Assembly: GCF_018502625.1 (NCBI RefSeq)
Contig: NZ_CP075566.1
Location: 4,078,001 to 4,142,000, forward strand
Origin: Pseudomonas hormoni
GTDB lineage: Bacteria; Pseudomonadota; Gammaproteobacteria; Pseudomonadales; Pseudomonadaceae
Length of the DNA stretch: 64,000 bases
Direction: 5' to 3'
In this document: positions 1-7,783 of the stretch, one piece after another
Layout: each line of letters begins with the position of its first letter
Position numbering within the stretch: position 1 is the first letter of the stretch
The notes under the pieces: generated by a model
What the model was told of the DNA's origin: nothing
Seen by the model: the letters and a program-made list of their open reading frames with translations, nothing else
Databases searched by the model: none
Program-made: the position numbers and the translations under genes

Positions 1-445
1 CCGCCAGTGCCTGATCGGCCATCGACAGCAGATCGTTGCATTCCTTGATCGCGGCGTGAATGGCCGGCCAGTCCTGCTTGTCTTCCGGTGTGCGCAAGAC
101 ACCCCAGAACACAGTGCGGAATGGGCCGGCAAAACTTGAAGTCGTCCAGTCCATCCATTTGTCAGCAGCGGCGCGCAACTTCAGATCCGCCGAATACCAA
201 TGGGTATCGCTGGCGTGAAGGGCCATCAGGTAACGCACGATGGCGTTGGATTCCCACAGCACGAAGCCGTCGTCTTCAATGACCGGTACGCGGCCGTTGG
301 GGTTCATCGCGCGGTACTCCGGCGTGTCGACGACACCAAAGGCGCCGCCCGCATCGATGGCTTCATAGGCCAGGCCCAGTTCCTCGGCGGCCCACAAAGG
401 TTTTCTGACATTCGACGAATTTTTCCGACCCCAGATCTTCAGCAT
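1..445 (-). CDS. Glutathione S-transferase, N-terminal part (gene runs off the left edge)
   Basis: Reading the minus strand from an ATG at 445 gives 148 codons with no stop before the window edge. The protein starts MLKIWGRKNSSNVRKPLW, a thioredoxin-fold GST N-terminus with the substrate-binding turn S-S-N at about residues 9-11. It continues through NPNGRVPVIEDDG and the E-S-N-A-I glutathione-binding segment near residue 65, then into the helical C-terminal domain. The family conjugates or reduces electrophiles with glutathione in the cytoplasm. The gene lies just downstream of the transglutaminase-like gene on the same strand, with a 43-bp gap, so the two may be co-transcribed. The substrate cannot be told from sequence. 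Confidence 0.85.
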   Translation of the reverse strand, partial: MLKIWGRKNSSNVRKPLWAAEELGLAYEAIDAGGAFGVVDTPEYRAMNPNGRVPVIEDDGFVLWESNAIVRYLMALHASDTHWYSADLKLRAAADKWMDWTTSSFAGPFRTVFWGVLRTPEDKQDWPAIHAAIKECNDLLSMADQALA

Positions 446-488
446 GACCGCCTCTTTATGGATGAATGCGCAGGCAGCATACGCCGGA

Positions 489-1148
489 TCAGGCGCGACT
501 CAAATCGCTCTGCATGTCACCCAGCAGCGGCGGCAGCTGTTCGCTGAACAGATGCGGGTAGCACTTTTCCAGGTGCTCGAAAAAGAACGTTTCCGGCACG
601 TCGGTGAACTGGCCATGATCGATCAGGTATTCCATCAATTGCTCGCCGTCGCGATTGAACGGATGGAAAACACTGTCGTTGATCCCGTCGAACTCCAGCG
701 GCGCAACGTTGAACAGTTCGCAGAGTTTCTGGTTGAACGCTGGCGTGGCTTTGACCCAGCGATCGTTCAGGTACAGCTCTGTATAACCATGCATGGCGAA
801 CACGTCACTCTTGAGCAATTCCAGCAGACGCGGGGTCGACAAATGATTGCGTACATCCGCCAGACCGATCCGCGCGGGAATCCCGCAATGCCGGGCCGCG
901 CCGGCCAGCAGCGTGGCTTTGGGCACGCAATAACTTTCTCCGGCCGCCAGCGCATAACTGCCACGCAAGGTGTCTGGATCGCGGCTGAACGTATAAGGGT
1001 TGTAACGCACGGCCTCGCGCACCGCGTAATAGAGATTGATGGCCTGCTCGAGCGGGTCGCGACGGCTGCCACGATGTTTTTCGGCGAACTCCACCACCGA
1101 CGGGTGGTCACTATCGATGAAGCGGCCGGGACGCAGATACTCGTGCAT
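489..1148 (-). CDS. Transglutaminase-like domain protein
   Basis: This is a 219-residue cytoplasmic protein. The ATG at 1148 is chosen because AGGAG lies 8 bases upstream; a longer frame to 1223 has no such site. The fold signature is a Cys in S-Y-C-V-P-K followed by A-A-R-H-C-G-I-P-A-R, typical of the transglutaminase nucleophile helix, then H-G-Y-T-E-L-Y and W-V-K-A-T-P. In classical members the last motif carries the catalytic Asp (V-D-P). Here Thr stands at that place, so the triad is incomplete or shifted. The family includes amide-forming and amide-cleaving enzymes and inactive relatives. It diverges from fadE. The physiological substrate is unknown. Confidence 0.8.
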   Translation of the reverse strand: MHEYLRPGRFIDSDHPSVVEFAEKHRGSRRDPLEQAINLYYAVREAVRYNPYTFSRDPDTLRGSYALAAGESYCVPKATLLAGAARHCGIPARIGLADVRNHLSTPRLLELLKSDVFAMHGYTELYLNDRWVKATPAFNQKLCELFNVAPLEFDGINDSVFHPFNRDGEQLMEYLIDHGQFTDVPETFFFEHLEKCYPHLFSEQLPPLLGDMQSDLSRA

Positions 1149-1392
1149 GAGAACAATCTCCTGAGGAAGCCACGAGTCTAACGACAGGTTCAGCACAGAG
1201 ATAACGACGTTTCGGCCAAACATGGACGCTTAGCCGCCCGCCCAACGAACGATCTGGCCCGGTACCAACCGGTCCTGCAAAGCTCATCGAAGTTTCCCAC
1301 GATTTCAATCACATCGCTCTGACCACCCTGTTTTGCGGATGCCGTCTAAGCTCTGAAGGTTGTTTTTGCCCTTGTTTCACGGAGGATTAAAT

Positions 1393-3840
1393 ATGCTGCT
1401 GTTGTGGATACTGGTTCTGGTTGTCGGGATTGCGTATTTAGCCCACCGCCGTATCGCCCCGCTGCCCGCCCTGTGCATCGTTGCCGTTTACGTGGTGGCA
1501 ATGGGCGCCTTCAGCCGCGCGCCAGGCTGGTTGCTGCTGGTGCTGTGGGTGTTGATCGCGGCGGTTGCGGCGCCTTTGTTGCTGCCCGACCTGCGCCGTA
1601 AATACTTCAGCGCGCCGCTGTTCAACTGGTTCCAGAAAACCCTGCCGCCGATGTCGGAAACCGAGCGCGATGCCATCGACGCCGGCACGGTGTGGTGGGA
1701 CGGTGAACTGTTCAGCGGCCGGCCGGACTGGGACAAACTGCTGTCCTACCCAAAAGCTCAATTGACCGAAGAGGAACAGGCCTTCATTGATGGCCCGACC
1801 GATGAGCTGTGCGCGATGGTCACTGACTGGCAGATCGGGCAAGACATGGACCTGCCTGCCGAAGCCTGGGCCCACATCAAGGAAAACGGCTTCTTTGCCC
1901 TGATCATTCCCAAGGAATATGGCGGCAAGGGTTTTTCTGCCTACGCCCACTCCCAAGTGGCCATGAAACTGGCGACCCGCAGCGGTGACCTCGCGTCCAC
2001 CGTGATGGTCCCCAACTCCCTCGGCCCGGCCGAGCTGTTGCTGCATTACGGCACCGACGAACAACGCAACCATTACCTGCCACGTCTGGCACGCGGCGAT
2101 GACATTCCGTGCTTCGCATTGACCGGGCCACTGGCCGGCTCCGATGCCGGTTCGATGCCCGACACCGGGGTGATCTGCAAAGGCGAATGGGAAGGCAAGG
2201 AAACCCTCGGTCTGCGCCTGAACTGGGAAAAGCGTTACATCACGCTCGGGCCGGTGGCCACCCTCCTCGGCCTGGCGTTCAAGGCGTATGACCCGGATCA
2301 CCTGTTGGGCGATGAAGAAGACCTGGGCATCAGCCTGGCGCTGATCCCGACCGACACCGCCGGTGTTGAAATCGGCCGTCGTCACCTGCCATTGGGCGCT
2401 GCCTTCATGAACGGCCCGAACTCCGGCAAGGACGTGTTCATTCCACTGGACTTCCTCATCGGCGGCCAGGACATGCTCGGCAAAGGCTGGATGATGCTGA
2501 TGAACTGCCTGTCGGTCGGGCGCTCGATTTCATTGCCTGCGGTCGGTACCGGCGCGGCCAAGTTCACCAGCCTGGTGACCGGTCAGTACGCGCAGATTCG
2601 TGAGCAGTTCAACGTGCGGCTGTCGGCGTTTGAAGGTATTCAGGAAGCCATGGCGCGCATCGGCGGCAACGCCTGGATGATGGACGCGGCGCGGATGCTC
2701 ACCGCCAACGCGGTGGACCTTGGCGAGAAACCGTCGGTGCTGTCGGCGATTCTCAAGTATCACCTCACCGAGCGCGGCCGCGAGTGCATCAGCCACGCCA
2801 TGGATGTTCATGGCGGCAAGGCAATCATCATGGGGCCGAACAATTACCTCGGTCGCAGCTGGAATGGCGCGCCGATCTTCATCACCGTGGAAGGTGCGAA
2901 CATCCTCTCGCGCAACCTGATGATCTTCGGCCAGGGCGCGATTCGCTGCCATCCCTTCGTCCTGAAGGAAATGGCCCTCGCCGGTCGTGAAGACAAGGAT
3001 CAGGCCCTCACCGAGTTCGATGGCCTGCTGCTCAAACACATCGGTTTTGCCGTGGGCAATGCTGCCAGCACGTTGGTGCTGAACCTTGGTTTCGGTCACT
3101 TCGAACATGCTCCGGGAGACAAGCTCAGCCAAGGCTACTTCCGTGCGCTCAACCGGCAGGCTGCTGCGTTCGCCATGCTCGCTGACTTGAGCATGATGCT
3201 GCTCGGCGGTGAGCTCAAACGTCGCGAACGCCTGTCGGCGCGTCTGGGGGATGTGCTCAGCAACTTGTACCTCGCTTCCGCCGCGCTCAAGCGTTACCAC
3301 GACCTTGATTCACCCGGGCACATGGCGCCGCTGTTTACCTGGGCCATGGAAGAAAGCCTGGGTCAGTCGGAACGTGCGCTGGATGAGTTGCTGACCAACT
3401 TCCCGAACAAGGTGCTGGGTTGCCTGCTGCGGGTGATCGTGTTCCCGTTCGGTCGTCGGCACAAAGGGCCATCGGACAAGCTCGGTGCCGAAGTGGCCGC
3501 AGTGATTGGCCGGGCCAAAGGCGATCCGACCCTCGAGGAATTGCTCGGTGGGTGCTTCCGTCCGCAATCGGCGGATGACGCCGTCGGTGCCCTGCAACAC
3601 GCCTGCGACTTGCTGGACGCGGCACAGGCCGTGCAGAAAAAACTGCATGTGGCGCTCAAAAGCGGTCAGGTCAAACCGGTTGCCGGGGAAAATGCCATCG
3701 ATGCCGCGCTGGAGGCTGGCGTATTGCAGCCGGTAGAAGCGCAAAAACTGCGGGAGGCGGAAGTGGCGCGGCGCAAGGTGATCGATGTCGATGATTTCGA
3801 CAAAGAGGAGCTGACGCTGGCGGCAGGAAAAGTCCGCTGA
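1393..3840 (+). CDS. fadE: Acyl-CoA dehydrogenase FadE
   Basis: FAD-dependent acyl-CoA dehydrogenase of fatty-acid beta-oxidation (acyl-CoA to trans-2-enoyl-CoA), 815 residues, matching the long FadE type rather than the ~380-residue mitochondrial type. The ATG at 1393 has GGAGGA 6 bases upstream and begins MLLLWILVLVVGI. Residues 1-60 hold two hydrophobic segments, which suggests membrane attachment. The dehydrogenase domains follow (CFALTGPLAGSDAGS near 250, then VEGANILSRNLMIFGQGA near 505). The C-terminal ~270 residues form the DUF1974-type domain of FadE. A hairpin terminator follows the stop. The divergent transglutaminase-like gene is unrelated in function. Expression is probably fatty-acid responsive, but no PsrA-type operator was seen. 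Confidence 0.95.
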   Translation: MLLLWILVLVVGIAYLAHRRIAPLPALCIVAVYVVAMGAFSRAPGWLLLVLWVLIAAVAAPLLLPDLRRKYFSAPLFNWFQKTLPPMSETERDAIDAGTVWWDGELFSGRPDWDKLLSYPKAQLTEEEQAFIDGPTDELCAMVTDWQIGQDMDLPAEAWAHIKENGFFALIIPKEYGGKGFSAYAHSQVAMKLATRSGDLASTVMVPNSLGPAELLLHYGTDEQRNHYLPRLARGDDIPCFALTGPLAGSDAGSMPDTGVICKGEWEGKETLGLRLNWEKRYITLGPVATLLGLAFKAYDPDHLLGDEEDLGISLALIPTDTAGVEIGRRHLPLGAAFMNGPNSGKDVFIPLDFLIGGQDMLGKGWMMLMNCLSVGRSISLPAVGTGAAKFTSLVTGQYAQIREQFNVRLSAFEGIQEAMARIGGNAWMMDAARMLTANAVDLGEKPSVLSAILKYHLTERGRECISHAMDVHGGKAIIMGPNNYLGRSWNGAPIFITVEGANILSRNLMIFGQGAIRCHPFVLKEMALAGREDKDQALTEFDGLLLKHIGFAVGNAASTLVLNLGFGHFEHAPGDKLSQGYFRALNRQAAAFAMLADLSMMLLGGELKRRERLSARLGDVLSNLYLASAALKRYHDLDSPGHMAPLFTWAMEESLGQSERALDELLTNFPNKVLGCLLRVIVFPFGRRHKGPSDKLGAEVAAVIGRAKGDPTLEELLGGCFRPQSADDAVGALQHACDLLDAAQAVQKKLHVALKSGQVKPVAGENAIDAALEAGVLQPVEAQKLREAEVARRKVIDVDDFDKEELTLAAGKVR

Positions 3841-3863
3841 TCCAGCCAGTCATGTAAAAAGGA

Positions 3864-3895
3864 GCGCGGGAGCTTTATACTCCCGCGCCCGTTTT
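3864..3895 (+). terminator. Rho-independent terminator after fadE
   Basis: A perfect 9-bp stem (3864-3872 with 3880-3888) with a 7-base loop is followed by a short T-rich stretch. It lies between the fadE stop and the next start. The T-run is short, so it may only attenuate. Confidence 0.7.
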
Positions 3896-3914
3896 GCTCT
3901 TGAGGACTTATCTC

Positions 3915-4322
3915 GTGTCCAACGTCGTTGCCGATCATCTCGTCTTGCTTGACCACTTGCGCAGCATCCTGGTCGCCGTGGGTGAGGCCGAACAGGTTCC
4001 CGAAGAAAGCCATGCCTTGTTCCTGGAGCGCTTCGATGAGCTGCGTGCTTTGCTGCCGGTCGACCCGATCGAAAGCCAATACCTGGGCCAGGACATTCTG
4101 TGCCAGGTGATCACCCGTTACCCGCAAATCGCCCACCTGGTCCCGCGCGACCTGCTGTGGTACTTCGCCGGTGATTGCCTGCATTACATGCCCGATGATG
4201 AAATCGACTTGTACCAGGCGCTGGAAGAACGTCGTTTCGAAGCGGAACAGAACGATGAGCCGTTCGACTGGAATCAGGAAAAACAGCTGCTGGCGATGTC
4301 GAACGATGACAGCAAGCACTGA
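3915..4322 (+). CDS. Conserved small acidic protein (PA2817-like family)
   Basis: This is a 135-residue soluble protein rich in Asp, Glu and Leu, with no signal peptide or membrane segment. A GTG at 3915 is taken as start because GAGGA sits 8 bases before it (3902-3906); an upstream TTG at 3894 lies inside the fadE terminator region. Motifs include LVPRDLLWYFAGDCLHYM and a C-terminal D-E-I-D-L-Y-Q-A-L-E-E-R. It looks like a conserved Pseudomonas protein that sits beside fadE, as PA2817 does near PA2815 (from memory of the P. aeruginosa map). No catalytic motif is visible and its function is unknown. A strong terminator follows. Confidence 0.8.
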   Translation: MSNVVADHLVLLDHLRSILVAVGEAEQVPEESHALFLERFDELRALLPVDPIESQYLGQDILCQVITRYPQIAHLVPRDLLWYFAGDCLHYMPDDEIDLYQALEERRFEAEQNDEPFDWNQEKQLLAMSNDDSKH

Positions 4323-4342
4323 TAGCTGATCAGAAATGCAAA

Positions 4343-4377
4343 AAGGCCCGCATGGTTATTCATGCGGGCCTTTTTTA
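4343..4377 (+). terminator. Rho-independent terminator
   Basis: A 13-bp stem (4343-4355 with 4362-4374) with a 6-base loop runs into a T-tract to 4377. It ends the fadE/PA2817-like transcription unit. Confidence 0.9.
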
Positions 4378-4411
4378 TGGCATTGCCAAGTGATGTGGTG
4401 TCTGGTCAGGC

Positions 4412-4470
4412 GCCATCGCGGGCAAGCCTCGCTCCTACAAGTGTAAGAGCGAGGCTTGCCCGCGAAGGCG
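4412..4470. repeat. REP doublet (inverted pair, short linker)
   Basis: Two inverted REP units with the core GGCAAGCCTCGCTCCTAC and its complement are separated by only a few bases. They sit between convergent genes. Confidence 0.85.
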
Positions 4471-4474
4471 TCCG

Positions 4475-5473
4475 TCAGAGCAACCCATCACTTTCAGGTA
4501 GCTCATACTCCGCCGCAACCTTACCCAACGCACCAGGCTTGCCCGGTTTGCTCAACGTCGGCTCCTTCTCCAGACACTCCACCAGATAATCGATCAACAC
4601 CCGCAGCTTCGGCGGCATGTAACGGGTCGGCGAGTGCAGCAGCCACGCACCGCCGTGGTACGACGCCAGAAACGTCCAGTCCGGCAGCACCTGCACAATC
4701 AAACCCTGCTCCAGCGCATAACGCGCCGTGAAGTACGGCAAACTGCCAATCCCGATGTGCTGCAACACCGCGCCCAATCGCACGCCGGTGTGATTGGCGG
4801 CATAACGCCCGCGCACTCCGACGGTGACAGCCTTGGTGCCTTTCTTGAATTTCCATCGCGCATCACTCGGCGTTTCACCCAGGTAAATGCAGCTGTGGTT
4901 GAGCAAGTCGTGGGGATGAGTCGGTGTGCCGTGCTCGGCCAGGTACTGCGGTGTTGCGCAGAGCAAATGGTCGATGGTCAGCAATTGCCGTCCCACCAGC
5001 CCAGCCGGTGGACGGTCGGTAATACGAATCGCCAGATCAACGTTGTCATCGATCAAATCCACCTGGCGGTCTTCGAGCAACAGTTCCACATCCACTTTGG
5101 GATAGCGCCGCAGAAATTCCGGCATATGCGGATGAATCACGAATCGCCCTACGGCTTTGGGCACACTGACTCGCACCAGCCCTTCCGCTTCATGGGTGAA
5201 CTGGCCACTGATTTCCATCACTGATTTGGCCGCGCTCACCATCTCCTGGCAGCGCTTGAATACTTCCTCGCCACCGTCGCTCAGCCGCAGCTTGCGCGTT
5301 GTGCGTTGCAGCAGGCGCGTGGCGAGCGCCTTCTCCAGACGCGAAATGCTGCGACTGATCGCCGACGGTGAAGAGCCCAACTGACGCGCCGCTTCGGAGA
5401 AGCTTCCGGTCTCGACAACCTTGACGAAAATCGCCATTTCACCCAGCAACGGCAGTGGAAGATTTGTGCTCAC
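4475..5473 (-). CDS. LysR-family transcriptional regulator
   Basis: LysR-type regulator of 332 residues, usual length being about 300. It starts with GTG at 5473. The N-terminal winged helix-turn-helix covers about residues 10-70, with GSFSEAARQLGSSPSAISRS as the recognition part. The effector-binding domain follows, with VDLAIRITDRPPAGLVGRQL typical of the CrgA/DhcR-type branch. It is divergent from the alaX-oxygenase-exporter unit with only 91 bp between starts. LysR proteins usually control the divergent gene, so it is the obvious candidate regulator of that unit; this is inference from arrangement. Its last 40 residues are less conserved in character. Confidence 0.9.
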   Translation of the reverse strand: MSTNLPLPLLGEMAIFVKVVETGSFSEAARQLGSSPSAISRSISRLEKALATRLLQRTTRKLRLSDGGEEVFKRCQEMVSAAKSVMEISGQFTHEAEGLVRVSVPKAVGRFVIHPHMPEFLRRYPKVDVELLLEDRQVDLIDDNVDLAIRITDRPPAGLVGRQLLTIDHLLCATPQYLAEHGTPTHPHDLLNHSCIYLGETPSDARWKFKKGTKAVTVGVRGRYAANHTGVRLGAVLQHIGIGSLPYFTARYALEQGLIVQVLPDWTFLASYHGGAWLLHSPTRYMPPKLRVLIDYLVECLEKEPTLSKPGKPGALGKVAAEYELPESDGLL

Positions 5474-5564
5474 GGTGCAACAGTCCTTTGATGTTTGAAC
5501 GGATTATCACGCAATTCCACGCTTCATATAATAAAAAACAGAAACTTTAATGAGGGCATGGAAT

Positions 5565-6191
5565 ATGACGCTACGCCTCTTTTTCCATAGTGATGACCTC
5601 AAGGCCAACGTGGAAGTACTGGAATGCACGCCTCACGAGAACGAGTTCGCCGTGGAGTTGCGCGCAACACTGTTTCACCCTCAGGGCGGTGGACAGCCGT
5701 TTGACACCGGCTGGATAGGCGAAAGCGAGGTCTTGCGCGTGGTCCAGGATCCGGACCGGATCATCCATTTCGTCGACCGCCCGGTAAACCCCGGCATGAC
5801 CCAGATTCGCGTCGATGAACCACGTCGTCAGTTCAATACACGGATGCATTCCGCCGGCCATTTGATCGGCCATTTCGTACAGGCCATGGGCTGGATGCCG
5901 ATCAAGGCTCATCACTGGCCGGGCGAAGGACGTGTGCAGTTCAAACCGACGGATTCAGCACAGGAAGTTGATGCCCGGACCGTCGAGTTCGGCATTGAAC
6001 AATGGATCGCCCATGACCTGCCGCGTCTGACCTCGCTGCGCGAAGGCGCCCGGGAAATCGGTTTCGGTGAACTGCCCGCCTACGGCTGTGGCGGCACCCA
6101 TGTACGTAGCCTGAAGGATTTGGGTACGGTCACGATCGCTTCTGTTTCGCAGAAGAAAGGAACGCTGTCAGTCCACTACAGCGTGGATTGA
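5565..6191 (+). CDS. AlaX-type alanyl-tRNA editing hydrolase (free-standing)
   Basis: A 208-residue stand-alone homologue of the editing domain of alanyl-tRNA synthetase. It hydrolyses wrongly charged aminoacyl-tRNA. The ATG at 5565 is preferred to the ATG at 5550, because the GAGGG ribosome site (5552-5556) overlaps the earlier codon. All four zinc ligands expected of the family are present: H95 and H99 (H-S-A-G-H) and C175 and H179 (C-G-G-T-H). The nucleotide-recognition loop GGGQPFDTG is at 41-49. It heads a unit with a 2OG oxygenase and a LysE exporter. In that context it may clear tRNA charged with a non-standard amino acid rather than Ser or Gly; that role is inferred. Confidence 0.88.
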   Translation: MTLRLFFHSDDLKANVEVLECTPHENEFAVELRATLFHPQGGGQPFDTGWIGESEVLRVVQDPDRIIHFVDRPVNPGMTQIRVDEPRRQFNTRMHSAGHLIGHFVQAMGWMPIKAHHWPGEGRVQFKPTDSAQEVDARTVEFGIEQWIAHDLPRLTSLREGAREIGFGELPAYGCGGTHVRSLKDLGTVTIASVSQKKGTLSVHYSVD

Positions 6192-6231
6192 GCAAGTGGG
6201 CGATGCCGATTCCGGCCTCGCCTGGCGCCGG

Positions 6232-6253
6232 GGAACCTGCATTCGCGGGTTCC
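6232..6253 (+). other. Intergenic hairpin between alaX-like gene and oxygenase
   Basis: GGAACCTGC (6232-6240) pairs with GCGGGTTCC (6245-6253), 9 bp with one G-T wobble, closing an ATTC loop. No T-run follows. It could be an RNA processing or stabilising element or a partial attenuator inside the 91-bp gap. Confidence 0.5.
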
Positions 6254-6282
6254 GTTGACTATCCGATAGATGGACCTGAACC

Positions 6283-7053
6283 ATGATGCTTGACGTCGAG
6301 CGTCTCGATGAGACGTGCATAAAAAAACTGGCCAACGAAGAAGTCCTCGCCATCCGGGTCAAAGGCTTCCTGCCCCCGCCGCTGGCGATTCAGATCGGCG
6401 ACAAAATTCTCGCGCCCGGCTTTGAAGGCTATATCAACGCGCCGAGCATCGGTCGAATCGGCATGGCATTTTATGAAGCGGAAAACCAGCCACTGCTGAT
6501 CGAGGATTATTTCGAGCGCGCCACGCGCAACATCGCGGAATTACGCAATCGTTGCGCGCCCTATTCGTCCCCGGTCGACACCTTGCGTTGCATGCTCGAT
6601 GAGTCCTGGCCCGCGGGTGCCCATCTGGAAAACCTCTACGGTCGCAAGATGTATGTCGGACTGTCCCGTGTGGTGAAACCGGGCGTGTGTTTTCTGGCCC
6701 ACCACGACATTTTCGCCAAGGACGCCCCGGACAGTTTTCAGGCCAAAAGCCTCGACGCGCAGTTCGCCTGCAATGTTTACCTGAACATGCCCACCGAGGG
6801 CGGCGCACTGCAGATGTGGGACCACGACATTTCCCCGGACCAGTTCGACGAAATGCGCGGCGACAGTTACGGCATCGATCCAGCGCTGCTCGGTACCCCG
6901 TCCCTGGAGGTCTGTCCCGAGCCGGGTGATTTCATCATGTTCAATTCGCGCTGCATGCACTCGGTGACACCGGGTGTGGCCGATCCGCGCTTGAGCCTTT
7001 CATTCTTTGTCGGCTATCGCGGCAATGCTTCACCCCTTACGTTCTGGAGTTGA
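6283..7053 (+). CDS. 2-oxoglutarate/Fe(II)-dependent oxygenase, probably acting on an amino acid
   Basis: A 256-residue cytoplasmic protein with the non-heme iron facial triad laid out as H140-x-D142 (F-L-A-H-H-D-I-F) and H226 (R-C-M-H-S-V-T-P-G), with R236 ten residues later as the likely 2-oxoglutarate anchor. D142 is intact, which favours hydroxylation over halogenation; radical halogenases such as BesD have Gly there. The size, late Trp (W255) and layout resemble the free-amino-acid oxygenase/halogenase group, but this rests on motif memory only. Start is ATG 6283 or 6286; the ribosome site is weak. The stop is one base before the LysE exporter gene, and an AlaX editing enzyme lies upstream. 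Confidence 0.75.
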   Translation: MMLDVERLDETCIKKLANEEVLAIRVKGFLPPPLAIQIGDKILAPGFEGYINAPSIGRIGMAFYEAENQPLLIEDYFERATRNIAELRNRCAPYSSPVDTLRCMLDESWPAGAHLENLYGRKMYVGLSRVVKPGVCFLAHHDIFAKDAPDSFQAKSLDAQFACNVYLNMPTEGGALQMWDHDISPDQFDEMRGDSYGIDPALLGTPSLEVCPEPGDFIMFNSRCMHSVTPGVADPRLSLSFFVGYRGNASPLTFWS

Positions 7054-7054
7054 G

Positions 7055-7696
7055 ATGCAGTATTCGAATTACCTGGGCGAGTTCCTGGCGCTGGCGACGA
7101 TTCACTTTCTGGCCGTGGTCGCACCGGGGCCGGACTTCGCAGTCACCATCCGCCAGAGCGTGCGTTTCGGTCGAGGGGTGGGGATCTGTACGGCGCTCGG
7201 CATCGGCGCGGGCATTTCCGTGCATGTGCTTTACACCTTGCTCGGCGTTGGCGCATTGATGCACACCACGCCCTGGCTGTTGACGGTGGCCAAGGTCGTG
7301 GGCGGCGCCTACATCCTGTACCTCGGCGTCAGCCTGTTGCGCAGCCAACCCAAATCGGTGCTGGAGGGCGAAAAGGACGCAGACGAACCGATGGTCGAGC
7401 AAACGCTGCTGAAGGCGTTCACCACCGGGTTCCTGACGAATGCTACCAATCCCAAGGCCACGCTGTTTTTCCTGGCGATCTTCACCACCCTCATCAGCGC
7501 TACGACACCGCTCAACATTCAGGCGCTCTATGGCGTCTGGATGTGTTTCGTGAACGCGTTGTGGTTTGTGATCGTCGCGCTGTTCTTCTCCAGCAGTCGT
7601 GTGCGCGTGCTGTTCATGCGCATGGGGCACTGGTTTGAACGCACCATGGGGGTGATTTTAATTCTGTTCGCGGGCAGGTTAATTCTGTCGATGTGA
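7055..7696 (+). CDS. LysE/RhtB-family amino-acid exporter
   Basis: A 213-residue inner-membrane protein of the LysE superfamily, which exports amino acids or their derivatives. The ATG at 7055 follows the oxygenase stop (7051-7053) by one base and has TGGAG 5-9 bases upstream; a longer in-frame start inside the oxygenase gene is unlikely. The family signature V-A-P-G-P-D-F at about residues 21-27 and the six hydrophobic segments are clear. N-P-K-A-T-L-F-F appears near residue 129, also characteristic. The tight coupling to the oxygenase suggests that it exports the oxygenase product. A terminator follows at 7714. Confidence 0.92.
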   Translation: MQYSNYLGEFLALATIHFLAVVAPGPDFAVTIRQSVRFGRGVGICTALGIGAGISVHVLYTLLGVGALMHTTPWLLTVAKVVGGAYILYLGVSLLRSQPKSVLEGEKDADEPMVEQTLLKAFTTGFLTNATNPKATLFFLAIFTTLISATTPLNIQALYGVWMCFVNALWFVIVALFFSSSRVRVLFMRMGHWFERTMGVILILFAGRLILSM

Positions 7697-7713
7697 ATTC
7701 GCCTTAAATGCAA

Positions 7714-7746
7714 AAAAGGTCCGCGCTGTTTAATTGCGGACCTTTT
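7714..7746 (+). terminator. Rho-independent terminator after the LysE-type exporter
   Basis: GGTCCGC (7718-7724) pairs with GCGGACC (7736-7742), flanked by an A4/T4 extension of the stem. It ends the alaX-oxygenase-exporter unit. Confidence 0.85.
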
Positions 7747-7783
7747 AATGGCGTAAAACTGATGACGTGCTGTAGAGTCTCTG

